Origin: Paenibacillus sp. PAMC 26794
Lineage (GTDB): Bacteria; Bacillota; Bacilli; Paenibacillales; Paenibacillaceae
Reading direction: 5' to 3'
DNA: 64,000 bases
NCBI RefSeq assembly: GCF_000316035.1
Contig: NZ_ANHX01000076.1
Coordinates: 124,001 to 188,000, forward strand
The notes beneath the pieces were generated by a model. The model ran no database searches. It was given only the letters and a program-made list of their open reading frames with translations, and was not told where the DNA came from. A program made the position numbers and the translations under genes. Within the stretch, counting starts at the first letter, position 1, and each line of letters begins with the position of its first letter. Shown here piece after piece: positions 35,166-43,999 of the stretch.

Positions 35166-36092
35166 ATGAGCGAAGTTTGGACTAAAGACCTCATCCCGAC
35201 TGTATCCGATAAAGTAGTGATTGTGACAGGTTCGAACGGTGGGTTAGGGTATGAAACGGCATTAGCGTTAGCTGAGAAAGGCGCGAAAGTTATCCTTGCA
35301 GTTCGTAATCTGGAAAAAGGTGAAAAGGCAGCTAATAAAATAAAGTCGTCTGTGCATGTAGCTGGAGAGGTAATCGTTATGCAGCTCGACCTTAGCGATT
35401 TAGCTAGTATCCGTAAGTTCGCAGCCGCTTTTCTTGAGCAATACGATTCTTTGTCCATTCTCGTTAATAATGCAGGAATTATGAATCCTCCATTCCAGTT
35501 GACGAAAGATGGCTTTGAATTACAGTTTGGCAGTAATCATCTAGGCCATTTTGCGCTTACGGGTCTACTATTGCCTCGATTGATCTCTACTCCGAAATCG
35601 AGAGTAGTCACTGTTAGTAGTATGGCAGCTCATAATGGTGTAATTGATTTTAATAACTTAGATGGCTCCAAAGGATATAATCCCATGAAGTTCTACAGTC
35701 AAAGCAAGCTAGCCAATCTGATGTTTGCGAGAGAGCTGCATAATAAATTTAATTCCGCCCATATTGATTCCATGAGTATCGCCGCTCATCCAGGAATTTC
35801 GCATACCAATCTATTTTCCTTCGGTTCGGGGAAACAGACCAATATATTCATGCGCAGTCTTTTGAAAATCATTAGTCAACCGGCACATATGGGGGCATTA
35901 CCTACCTTATATGCTGCAGCAGATCCGACGATCACGGGAGGGGAGTATATTGCTCCCAGTGGTATGGGCGGCACTAAGGGATATCCCAAGAGCGCTAAGA
36001 TCATCGAAAAATTATATGACGCTAACATTTCAAACAAGCTATGGAGCGTATCAGAAGAATTAACAGGGGTATATTACAGATTCGACGTGTAG
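35166..36092 (+). CDS. Short-chain dehydrogenase/reductase
   Basis: 308 residues of the SDR superfamily, retinol-dehydrogenase/WWOX-like group. Cofactor loop VTGSNGGLGYE near residue 20, NNAG in LVNNAGIMNP, catalytic Ser in VTVSSMAAH and YSQSK (YxxxK) near 180. An in-frame GTG lies 12 bases upstream, but AAGAAAGG suits ATG 35166 better. Substrate unknown. Same direction as the WYL gene but separated from it by 60 bases. Confidence 0.85.
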   Translation: MSEVWTKDLIPTVSDKVVIVTGSNGGLGYETALALAEKGAKVILAVRNLEKGEKAANKIKSSVHVAGEVIVMQLDLSDLASIRKFAAAFLEQYDSLSILVNNAGIMNPPFQLTKDGFELQFGSNHLGHFALTGLLLPRLISTPKSRVVTVSSMAAHNGVIDFNNLDGSKGYNPMKFYSQSKLANLMFARELHNKFNSAHIDSMSIAAHPGISHTNLFSFGSGKQTNIFMRSLLKIISQPAHMGALPTLYAAADPTITGGEYIAPSGMGGTKGYPKSAKIIEKLYDANISNKLWSVSEELTGVYYRFDV

Positions 36093-36202
36093 ATTTTGCC
36101 ATTAAGGAAAGTAAACCTTATTATGGAATAGACAGTTAAAAGTTCTTCAGCACGAATAAGATTAACTGAATGGGGGGCTACCATGATTCGTTTCATAAGA
36201 AG

Positions 36203-36269
36203 TTTCACGATCCGCTCTATGCAGAGTCCATGCGATGAACAACGGCGGTTGTTTGTATAGAGCGTGAAA
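36203..36269 (+). other. Hairpin in the intergenic stretch 36093-36363
   Basis: TTTCAC plus GCTCTAT pair with ATAGAGC plus GTGAAA, with AACAAC/GTTGTT closing a GGCG loop inside. No T run follows, so it may be a weak terminator or a regulatory fold. A 25-codon frame (36183-36260) runs through it but I do not count it as a gene. Confidence 0.4.
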
Positions 36270-36363
36270 TCCATTTCCGCCATATCACTATAGTGCATAT
36301 CCAATGCGTTCATCGTACGACTCTGCTGCCTTAAAGATTCTAACTTTTAAGGAGTGGAGCAAC

Positions 36364-36633
36364 GTGAAATATATTAATGCGGATACAATCTTCCCGGAAG
36401 AATTGCTCAGAGAAATACAGCGTCATATCCCCGGAGGTTTGATTTATATTCCGAGGCCCAAGGATGCCCACAAGAAGTGGGGCGAGGACTCGGGTGGCAG
36501 AAGGATTGTCCGGGAGCGGAACGACGAGATCCGCCAGCTTTTCGCTGCGGGAACAACCATCGATCAGCTTGCGGACCAATACTGTTTATCCATCGATAGC
36601 ATCAAGAAAATTGTGTATTGCAAAAAGGGATGA
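36364..36633 (+). CDS. CD3324-family small HTH-like protein
   Basis: 89 residues starting with GTG after AAGGAGTGG: KYINADTIFPEELLREIQ, GGLIYIPRP, HKKWGEDSGGRR and the C-terminal helix-turn-helix-like segment IDQLADQYCLSIDSIKKIV. This matches the small conserved CD3324 family of Firmicutes. The C-terminal part looks like a DNA-binding helix pair. No function is established. A longer frame begins at 36304, but the SD and the family start point to 36364. Confidence 0.8.
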   Translation: MKYINADTIFPEELLREIQRHIPGGLIYIPRPKDAHKKWGEDSGGRRIVRERNDEIRQLFAAGTTIDQLADQYCLSIDSIKKIVYCKKG

Positions 36634-36817
36634 AACTATAGAAGCCATGTTCGATCAATCGAATATGGCTTTTTCCTGTAAGAATAAAGAATGGTTATTA
36701 AAGGTTTTTTACATATTCGAGGTTGTTAACTTCGCGTACAATTCATTTGACGGTACAAGGTTATGCGGTGAGAGTTACTGAAATATACCTTCAAATCATC
36801 TGGTAAGGTTGGTGAAT

Positions 36818-37366
36818 ATGAATATAGAAGTGAAATTAACGAATAAGGACGAGGCGTATGTGATTAAAAATATGTACGCGCTATACCTTCATGATCTATC
36901 TGGACATTATGGTCTGGGTGGAGAGCATACCCCGAACGAACATGGCATTTTTGAGCCAAGTCCTGATTATAAAACGTTACAGGATCAGTATAATGTACAG
37001 AACATATGGTGGGAAAAACCGGAGTGTCTTTATCCGTTCCTCATGATTGTGGATGGCCTACCGGCAGGTTTTGCATTTGTGGTTACTCCGCCATATTGCT
37101 CACAAGGCACGGATTTCTTTGTACATGATTTCTTTCTGATGCAGCCGTTTCGAGGTGTAGGCGTTGCTGAACACGCGGCATCGACGATCTTCGGAATGTT
37201 TAGAGGAAACTGGGAGTTGTTCACCAATCCATCGGAGAAAAATAAGATCGGCCAATCTTTCTGGCGAAAAACAGTGGATAATTATACTAAAGGTAACTAT
37301 CGGGAGATGTACGGGCAAACGTTCGATGGTTATAAATTGATTTTTCAATTCTCCAATCATCTCTGA
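36818..37366 (+). CDS. GNAT-family acetyltransferase
   Basis: 182 residues. HDFFLMQPFRGVGVAEHAA is the acetyl-CoA-binding motif A (Q/R-x-x-G-x-G/A) of GNAT enzymes, preceded by PFLMIVDGLPAGFAFV as the central strands. Substrate unknown. Frames with TTG (36809) or GTG (36812) starts exist just upstream, but TAAGG is 9 bases from this ATG. It is convergent with the next GNAT gene. Confidence 0.8.
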   Translation: MNIEVKLTNKDEAYVIKNMYALYLHDLSGHYGLGGEHTPNEHGIFEPSPDYKTLQDQYNVQNIWWEKPECLYPFLMIVDGLPAGFAFVVTPPYCSQGTDFFVHDFFLMQPFRGVGVAEHAASTIFGMFRGNWELFTNPSEKNKIGQSFWRKTVDNYTKGNYREMYGQTFDGYKLIFQFSNHL

Positions 37367-37396
37367 AAATAAATATACGGATCTGTATCTAATATA

Positions 37397-37439
37397 AAGA
37401 GAGAGACCGTCTCCCTTGGCGGAAAACGATCTCTCTCCA
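37397..37439. terminator. Terminator between convergent acetyltransferase genes
   Basis: GAGAGA-CCGT pairs with ACGA-TCTCTC. A TTTATA tail on the minus strand makes it most likely to serve the minus-strand gene. Confidence 0.5.
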
Positions 37440-37446
37440 TTGTCTT

Positions 37447-38307
37447 TTATAAACTACCGTTGAAATAGTGATACTCAGAATTTACTTCAAAACCAACACT
37501 GCGGTACAGATTCAAAGCGCGTTTGTTCTCGGTAACAACGGATAGGCGAATATCTGTGTAACTTTGTTTCCTTAGGAGATCAACCAGGATGCTAAGCGCA
37601 GTGCGCCCCCGGTTCTGTCCCTGATAAGCAGGCAAGATACAGAAGTTATGAATAAATGCAGTTGTGGCATTAATGGAGTTGACCCGTACCAGCCCAACAG
37701 GCAGTTGATCCTGCCATGCAATATAGGTGACTCGGCTGGGTTCATTTGTTTGCATAAAGTACTCGCGTGTCCAGTCCTCCAAATCTCCAAAGGCTTGGGA
37801 TGAGCAAGTGACCATAAATTCCATATCCTCGGCTTCTGCCACGGACAACGTTAGTTCAGGCGGCTCCACAACCGAAAGGACCTCATTCACAAGTTGCATC
37901 GAGTACTCCGCACGATCATAAATGGCTCCAAGGGATTGGGCAGTAAGAAGACCCGGAGATAAGCCCTGAGGCACACGATAACTGAGTTGGTTGATTCCCT
38001 GTGGTTTCATGTCCAGGATTGCCCGTTTCAGTAGGCTGCTGAACACACCTTGGCGACGATACTGTGGATGTACGATGGCATTAATATTCCCGGTTACGCC
38101 GTCGGATGGATACCAGCTGAGCAGTCCTACCAAATCACCGTGGCGATAACAGAGGAGCGCGTGGTCTCCGTCTTTTTTGCTAATATGGTCAAGGTCAGCT
38201 TTCAGATGAATGGAATCAAGCTGCTTACATTGTTGTTCGAGTAAAATAATAGCTTCAATCTGTTCCTTGGAATCATAGATCATAGGAACGACTTGATAAG
38301 TTGACAT
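37447..38307 (-). CDS. Tandem-GNAT acetyltransferase
   Basis: 286 residues with two GNAT domains: motif A is PQYRRQGVFSSLL (near residue 85) in the first and PAYQGQNRGRTALSILV (near residue 230) in the second, which also has ENKRALNLYRSVGFE. Only one of such paired domains is usually active; which one cannot be told. A GTG nine bases upstream is in frame, but AAGG suits the ATG at 38307. Substrate unknown. Confidence 0.82.
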   Translation of the reverse strand: MSTYQVVPMIYDSKEQIEAIILLEQQCKQLDSIHLKADLDHISKKDGDHALLCYRHGDLVGLLSWYPSDGVTGNINAIVHPQYRRQGVFSSLLKRAILDMKPQGINQLSYRVPQGLSPGLLTAQSLGAIYDRAEYSMQLVNEVLSVVEPPELTLSVAEAEDMEFMVTCSSQAFGDLEDWTREYFMQTNEPSRVTYIAWQDQLPVGLVRVNSINATTAFIHNFCILPAYQGQNRGRTALSILVDLLRKQSYTDIRLSVVTENKRALNLYRSVGFEVNSEYHYFNGSL

Positions 38308-38536
38308 AGCTTTCACACCTTCATTGTTGAAGGAAACACGCAGTTATTGGACCCGCAGGCGCTATCCTTCGAGAGTTGGTCCACTTCCCGATGACTATAA
38401 CACAATCTATGATGAACATGACACCCATTGGATATGATTCGCTGGATATCTGTTCAGATGTGCCCAATAACTGGACATTATATCCTATTGAAGGGATAAT
38501 TGAGAGTAATACTGACGAGAAAGGGAAGGGTTAACC

Positions 38537-38982
38537 ATGTGCAAGTTGGCATATGTGATGGGTATATTATTTCTTTCCGCCAGACAGAAGAACTCACTGT
38601 GGATGGCAAGGACTATGAGGATATGTTAGAGATGGAAGGGTTATTGGCCAAGGGAGACACGATGAAGCCATTCCTGACCTCCAGGAATTATGAGGCTTAT
38701 ATGGCTAATCGATATATTGTCTTGCCTCTTCAGGTTGCACACATCGAACAAGCGAAACTGCATCCTGAAAATATACAAACCAAGATCAAAGATAACAAGA
38801 GCGACTGGATTCTGGTGGAATACACGCTTGATCTGAAATTTACAGATGAGAACGACAGAGAGTTCAAGTCTATTCCGCTATCGGGCGATATCACCTTTTT
38901 GCAGGATCAGGGAGAATGGCGCATTCAGGATGATACATACAACATGAAGCCCTTCACAGAAATCATTAATAATTCACTGTAG
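38537..38982 (+). pseudogene. Probable lipoprotein gene frameshifted at its lipobox
   Basis: ATG 38537 has a good SD (AAGGGAAGGG) and reads MCKLAYVMGILFLSA, a typical lipoprotein leader, but the frame then stops early (after ...ARTMRIC). The next frame carries an intact 130-residue domain (QTEELTVDGKDYEDMLEMEG ... TEIINNSL) with no leader of its own. Restoring four bases between GCC and AGACAG (GCCTGCCAGACAG) would join them as LFLSACQTEEL, a perfect lipobox. A slippage deletion between two GCC copies explains this. The domain family is unknown to me. A frame from 38500 also reaches the domain but starts with unconvincing sequence. A sequencing error is possible. Confidence 0.6.
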
Positions 38983-39050
38983 TTCATAAAGTGTCTGTGA
39001 ATCTGCACATGGGGTTGTGTGCAAATTATTCATTACGAATAAACCACTTC

Positions 39051-39085
39051 AAAAAAGTACGCACTTCAAAGTGCGTACTTTTTTT
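39051..39085 (+). terminator. Terminator after the broken lipoprotein gene
   Basis: AAAAAGTACGCACTT-CA-AAGTGCGTACTTTTT, a perfect stem with a T run. Confidence 0.95.
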
Positions 39086-39250
39086 GTGGTGGTGTGCCCA
39101 GCTAAGCGCGCGTCGTCAAAAGAGCTTCATCGTGATGTTTGTTAACGACACCTGCTAGAAATTTGCAGGGTACATTCTCTTGTAATGATGATATCATTTG
39201 GATAAATAAACTTACTTATTGCGCTCTTAGAGATTGGGGTTGGCTTCATC

Positions 39251-41401
39251 ATGAGGGGAATTCTCCGAGTCGGTTCTCGTAAGGTGTGGTTTTATATCGT
39301 TGCTGCCGTTGTTGTTGGCTTGGTTGCAGGCTATGTCGTCCTCTCTGAGCAGGACTCTCCTAAGTTCCAAAGTGAAGAAGGTGTTCTGGATTTAACGCAG
39401 GTTCAGGTCAGTATGAATCCGCAACAGTTAACAGGGGAGTGGGCGTTCTATTGGCAAGAGCTGCTGTCGCCCGAGGACATACGGGTTCGTTCGGCAAAGG
39501 AAGGAAATCAGGACCACTGGATCAGTATCCCGAACTCCTGGCTGGGCTATCCGTTAGAGGGAGAGAAGCTGGGTGGGACAGGCTATGCAACCTTTCGACT
39601 GGTTATAAAGCTAAGTGAGCAGGATCGACACGAGCGGCTTGCTCTGCGGTTGCCCAGCATTTTTCATGCGTACAAATTATGGGTGAATGGCGAACTGCTT
39701 GTAGAAGTTGGTAAGGTTGGTCAGGACAAGAACAGCATGATCCCGCATCTGGCAACGAAGCTGTTGTTTATTCAGCCTGAAAACGATACGGTAGAGCTGG
39801 TTATGCAAGTAGCCAACTTTCAACATAATCGGGGCGGCATTACCAAGTACATCGAGCTGGGCGGCAGTGATGTACTAACGACCAAGACTAATTTGAATCT
39901 GGCCACAGACATGTTCATCACGGCGAGTTTGCTGGTGATTGGCTTGTATAATCTGCTGTTGTTCCTGCTGCGACGCAAGGACAGAGCCCCGTTATATTTT
40001 GGCCTGTTCACAGTACTGCTCTGTATCCGATCTTTGCTCAACGGCGAGCTTATCCTTACACAATGGCTGCCTCATTTCCCTTGGGAATTGCAGTTCAAGA
40101 TCGAGTATCTGATTCTTTGCGTCAGCGGATATATCATCACCATGTACTTCGACTGTATTTTTCCGAATTATGTGTCGCGATGGTTTCGTTTTGGCACCCG
40201 GATTGCAACGGGGGCATTCTGTATCTTTATTGTGGTGACCCCTGCACTTATATATACTCAATTTTTGCTGATGATTGGTGTTATGGTTGTTCTACATATG
40301 GTTTATCTAATGGTCGGGCTGGTTCGAGTGGCTGTGCGACGTATGGAGGGAGCGTTGATCTTCCTGCTGGTGTCGGCGGTTACTTTGGTCACGGTCGTCA
40401 ACGATTTTTTATATTACAACGGGTGGTCGCTGATCGGAAATACATCCCCGCTTGGCTTATTGATATTTACGATCGCACAGATGATTCTGCTTTCTTCGAG
40501 ATTTACGAGGACGGCATCCAACGAGGAGAGAATCGCACATGAGTTGCAGGGCGCTAACCACAAGCTGATCGAAATGAATATAAGTTTGGAACGGACCGTG
40601 GATGAGCGCACACAGGCCTTATCTATGGCTCATAATGATCTCCGCACTTCGTATGACCGGTTGCTTCACTCCGAGCAAGGGAGGAAGAAACTTCTTGCCT
40701 ACATTACGCATGATCTACGTATGCCGTTGTCCAGCATGTTAGGATATGTAGAAGCTATACAGGACAGGGTCAAGCCGGAACGTAATGAACAATATCTGAA
40801 GTATATCCAGGAGAACACGATAAGGATTAACCGCATGATCGAGGAGTTGTCCTTCTTGTCGCATTTGGAGACCGGACAAGTCTCGTACCGCATGGAGCCG
40901 GTTCAGATGATTCCCTTCTTGCGTGATTTTTTTGAACAATATGAGCTGGTTGTGCGTGACGCAGGATTAGATTTCATACTGGATATCGGAGATACGGAGG
41001 ACCAGCGATCTAACTTGCCTGTTGTCGAGATGGATGCGAAAAGAGTAGAGCAGGCTTTATTTAATCTGGTGTCGAATGCAATGAAGTTCACCTCCAGCGG
41101 AGGGCTGGTGCGTATTGCGCTAGCTGTGGAAGAGGTGAAACATGCTCGCCATGCGATCATTAGCATACAGGATTCTGGCATGGGTATTCCTCCGGACCAG
41201 CTTGAGCAAATCTTCGAACGTAATTACAGATACGATCGACCGGGCTTGGGGAACGGAATAGAAGGCAGTGGGCTAGGGCTAGCGATTTGCAGGGAAATCG
41301 TACTCGCACACGGAGGGGCGGTTCGAGCGGAGAGCGACGGTAAGATGGGGGCGACTTTCTATGTCACGCTTCCTTGTATCGCGAATAAAGGAAGGGGATA
41401 A
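39251..41401 (+). CDS. 7TMR-DISM sensor histidine kinase
   Basis: 716 residues. N-terminal span (about 12-30), extracellular jelly-roll sensor (about 40-210, again with EGVLDLTQVQ ... LTGEWAFYW), seven spans (about 220-420), a coiled coil, HisKA with YITHDLRMPLSSMLGY near 485, and an ATPase domain with NLVSNAMKFT and GSGLGLAICREIV. It lacks the receiver and second kinase module of the two larger DISM kinases in this window. It is followed by an OmpR-type regulator gene four bases on, so the two form one operon. Ligand unknown; jelly-roll sensors of this type are thought to bind carbohydrates. Confidence 0.88.
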   Translation: MRGILRVGSRKVWFYIVAAVVVGLVAGYVVLSEQDSPKFQSEEGVLDLTQVQVSMNPQQLTGEWAFYWQELLSPEDIRVRSAKEGNQDHWISIPNSWLGYPLEGEKLGGTGYATFRLVIKLSEQDRHERLALRLPSIFHAYKLWVNGELLVEVGKVGQDKNSMIPHLATKLLFIQPENDTVELVMQVANFQHNRGGITKYIELGGSDVLTTKTNLNLATDMFITASLLVIGLYNLLLFLLRRKDRAPLYFGLFTVLLCIRSLLNGELILTQWLPHFPWELQFKIEYLILCVSGYIITMYFDCIFPNYVSRWFRFGTRIATGAFCIFIVVTPALIYTQFLLMIGVMVVLHMVYLMVGLVRVAVRRMEGALIFLLVSAVTLVTVVNDFLYYNGWSLIGNTSPLGLLIFTIAQMILLSSRFTRTASNEERIAHELQGANHKLIEMNISLERTVDERTQALSMAHNDLRTSYDRLLHSEQGRKKLLAYITHDLRMPLSSMLGYVEAIQDRVKPERNEQYLKYIQENTIRINRMIEELSFLSHLETGQVSYRMEPVQMIPFLRDFFEQYELVVRDAGLDFILDIGDTEDQRSNLPVVEMDAKRVEQALFNLVSNAMKFTSSGGLVRIALAVEEVKHARHAIISIQDSGMGIPPDQLEQIFERNYRYDRPGLGNGIEGSGLGLAICREIVLAHGGAVRAESDGKMGATFYVTLPCIANKGRG

Positions 41402-41405
41402 TGGG

Positions 41406-42101
41406 ATGCACACTCACAAAATAATGATCGTCGATGATGATCCCCATATATGCGAGATTGTTCAGGTGTATTGCGAACGGGAGGGGTTTATTTCCACCTA
41501 CAGTCATAGCGGGACAGAAGCGATGGAGTTGCTTACATCGTTCGAGCCCGATTTGATTGTACTGGATATATTGCTGGCTAATGAAAATGGCATTGATTGG
41601 TGCAGGAATGCGCGTAACTTCACCAGTGCGCCGATCATGTTTCTGAGCAGCCAGGAGGAAGACGAAGTGAAAATTAGCGCATTATCCTATGGTGGCGACG
41701 ATTATGTGACCAAGCCGTTCAGTCCGGGAGTACTCATGGCCAAGATCAAGGCGCACCTTCGCAGAGTGTCGACGGGCAGAAAGGAACAACTGCTGGAGTT
41801 ACCGGGTTTGACACTGGATTTCTATACGCAGTCCGTCAACACGGGGAGTATATCGATCTCTTTATCGAAAAAAGAGTTCAGTCTGCTGTCCTATATGGCA
41901 CAAAATGTGAATCGTGTTGTCAGTGTCGATAAGTTGTTTCAAATTATCTGGGGAATGGAAAGTCTGGAAGATACGAGAACAGTCGCTGTACATATCAGTA
42001 ATTTACGCAAAAAAATTGAGACTGACCCTGCTGATCCTGAACGAATCATTACGGTTCGGGGGAGCGGGTATATGCTGGTTGCCGATAGTGCGTTAGCATG
42101 A
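41406..42101 (+). CDS. OmpR/PhoB-type response regulator
   Basis: 231 residues. Receiver (MIVDDDPHICEIV; phospho-Asp in LIVLDILLANENG; KPFSPG) and a winged-helix output domain (about 130-231) with SKKEFSLLSYMAQN, VAVHISNLRKKIE and TVRGSGYMLV. Partner of the DISM kinase just upstream (four-base gap). ATG at 41406 follows GGAAGGGG; longer in-frame starts lie inside the kinase gene. Confidence 0.9.
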   Translation: MHTHKIMIVDDDPHICEIVQVYCEREGFISTYSHSGTEAMELLTSFEPDLIVLDILLANENGIDWCRNARNFTSAPIMFLSSQEEDEVKISALSYGGDDYVTKPFSPGVLMAKIKAHLRRVSTGRKEQLLELPGLTLDFYTQSVNTGSISISLSKKEFSLLSYMAQNVNRVVSVDKLFQIIWGMESLEDTRTVAVHISNLRKKIETDPADPERIITVRGSGYMLVADSALA

Positions 42102-42204
42102 ACCTAACATTAAGGTTGGTAGCCTACCATAAGTGGGGCGAAATATTCGTAAAATATTGGGAGGGTAATTTGCCCGGACCGGTGTGGGATAGTTCTTTCT
42201 AAAT

Positions 42205-42252
42205 GGGGAAATGGCGTTGGGGTAGTACTTGACGCCATTTGCCCTTTTTTTT
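42205..42252 (+). terminator. Terminator after the DISM kinase/OmpR-type regulator operon
   Basis: GGGGAAATGGCG pairs with CGCCATTTGCCC, followed by eight T. Confidence 0.92.
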
Positions 42253-42703
42253 GTTCTTTCCACTAGCTTAATAATCGAGTCAAGGTATTGAATTTCTTGG
42301 ATCGTCCGGTGTGCTCAGACATCTCTTGGGGCCGGATATAGGCTGGTTGCCAGAAGTGTGTTAAAAGCGCGAATTTTAAAGTTTTCTTTAGGTTTCTCAA
42401 ATAGGCTAAGCCACCATGATAAAATTACAATGGCCGAGATAACGATACTATAACTACTATTTGTACAGTAGCACTTGACGACAGGGCCGAACAAGATCAG
42501 CGTTACGTTTGTCTAGGGCGTAGCCACAGCAAATATAGTGAGCATCACGCTTGTAGCTTGAAGCGCGGCTTCGATGGCGCTGACGACAGAATTACAGCAT
42601 CGGACGTAATGGATGCGCTTTCAAAACCTGTATCTCCAGAGCGAACACTGCAATTGATTTGTTGACACGCTAGAGAACTGGACATATTTTCATCAAATGG
42701 TAA
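42253..42703. other. Gene-poor stretch, probably decayed coding DNA
   Basis: No convincing gene. Short frames with protein-like composition appear near 42560-42665 (for instance ADDRITASDVMDALSKP), interrupted by stops. Taken with the SLH fragment that follows, this looks like a decayed exported-protein gene. Confidence 0.35.
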
Positions 42704-42796
42704 CTGATTAATAGCTACGAGGACGGTGCATTCAAGCCGGATCAAACGATAATACGTGAAGAAATGGTTGTCATGCTGTCCCGCATTAGCACTTGA
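42704..42796 (+). pseudogene. SLH-domain remnant
   Basis: The frame reads SYEDGAFKPDQTIIREEMVV then MLSRIST and a stop. This is the second half of an SLH domain (G-Y-x-DG-x-FxP ... TR-x-E). A stop precedes it after only three codons, and no start or SD is seen. It is a 3' fragment of a lost S-layer-type gene lying between two intact loci. Confidence 0.7.
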
Positions 42797-42813
42797 AGAA
42801 GGAAGTGACTCCA

Positions 42814-43602
42814 ATGGGACGAGTTATATGTATCACATCAGGTAAAGGTGGAGTTGGCAAGACAACGGTGACGGCTAATCTGGGGACTGCCCTTGCCATA
42901 TCAGGGAACAGGGTTTGCCTGATCGACGCTGATTTTGGATTGAGCAATCTGGATATTCCACTTGGTTTGAGCAATAGGGTGATCTATCATATTTCCGATT
43001 TCCTGACCGGTCGTTGTGCTTTACATCAAGTGATCGTCAAAGACAAGCGAATCAGCACCTTGTCCTTTATCTCCTGTAGTAATGACGCGGTGCATCACGA
43101 TGATCCGCAAGTGTTTCGCGTGGTTGTGCAGCAAATAGCCCAAGGTTATGATTATGTGCTGATCGATTCACCTGCAGGCATTGAAAATGGATTCTGGAAT
43201 ACAGCGTTAGCGGCAGATGAGGCTATTGTCGTTACTACCCCTCATCGTACGTCGCTTCAGGACGCGGATCGCGTAATCGGATTATTAGAAGATAGGATTC
43301 CGGCTCCTCCACAGCTCATCATTAATATGGCCGATAGACAGGAAATCCCTTCGGCAACGGTAAAGATGGAGGATATCATGGATATTCTCAATATCGGTGT
43401 GATTGGCGTGATTCATGCCGATGTAGAAGTTATACGTTCCGTACATAAAGGAATCCCGATTGCGCTTGATCCCGAGTTCGAAAGCGGGCAGCGCTTCCGG
43501 CATATCGCCCACAATGTGGTGAAGAATCAGCAGGAGCCTTTTATCTCATTAAAATCCAAGAAGCACAGAAGTATTTTTTCGCTTCCTCAAAGACTGAGCT
43601 AG
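42814..43602 (+). CDS. MinD/ParA-family ATPase, orphan MinD paralog
   Basis: 262 residues. Deviant Walker A SGKGGVGKTT near residue 7, LIDADFGLSNLD (switch I), VLIDSPAGIENGF (switch II), as in MinD. The C-terminus is KSKKHRSIFSLPQRLS, a basic amphipathic tail like the MinD membrane anchor. No MinC or other partner is adjacent; the neighbours are a sensor system and a giant surface protein. It is therefore probably a second MinD-like protein that positions something other than, or in addition to, the division septum (inference). A TTG at 42793 is in frame, but AAGGAAGTG fits ATG 42814. Confidence 0.82.
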   Translation: MGRVICITSGKGGVGKTTVTANLGTALAISGNRVCLIDADFGLSNLDIPLGLSNRVIYHISDFLTGRCALHQVIVKDKRISTLSFISCSNDAVHHDDPQVFRVVVQQIAQGYDYVLIDSPAGIENGFWNTALAADEAIVVTTPHRTSLQDADRVIGLLEDRIPAPPQLIINMADRQEIPSATVKMEDIMDILNIGVIGVIHADVEVIRSVHKGIPIALDPEFESGQRFRHIAHNVVKNQQEPFISLKSKKHRSIFSLPQRLS

Positions 43603-43699
43603 GGGGAAAGTAGTTCAATGTAGTCGATTTTGGTATATGAGAGATCGTTTAGACGCGAATCATCTGGAATGGATTACAAACTAGCTAAAGAATTCATGA

Positions 43700-43745
43700 A
43701 AAATAGCGGTGTAGGAGTTACCTTCCCTACACCGCTATTTTTTTG
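43700..43745 (+). terminator. Terminator after the minD-like gene
   Basis: AAATAGCGGTGTAGG pairs with CCTACACCGCTATTT, followed by T. Confidence 0.95.
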
Positions 43746-43999
43746 TGTCTATCATGCTCTCGCTTGCGAGTTGTTGCTTACTTAAAGTTTTCTTTATAAT
43801 TCACAAGCAGCTCATTCAGCATGATAGAATTCGAGTAGAAAAATCGATAGAATATGCCAATCCGCATCCATCAAATTTCGGTTGTTAGCGAGAAGAGCAT
43901 TGAGTTTTGCCTAACGAAAGTGTCTTTAACCATGATGAATCTGCTCTTTGTAAGATTCTAGAATGTCAGTTCTTTTAGTTTTATACATAGAAGGGATGA

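Noticed and set aside
36183-36260. Small frame of 25 codons in the 36093-36363 gap
   Set aside because: Only a G-rich run upstream, product rich in Arg, and it coincides with a hairpin; no support as a leader peptide.
38500-38982. An intact 160-residue cytoplasmic protein starting at 38500
   Set aside because: There is no SD before 38500, the first 35 residues look like out-of-frame sequence, and a leader with a good SD lies in the other frame.
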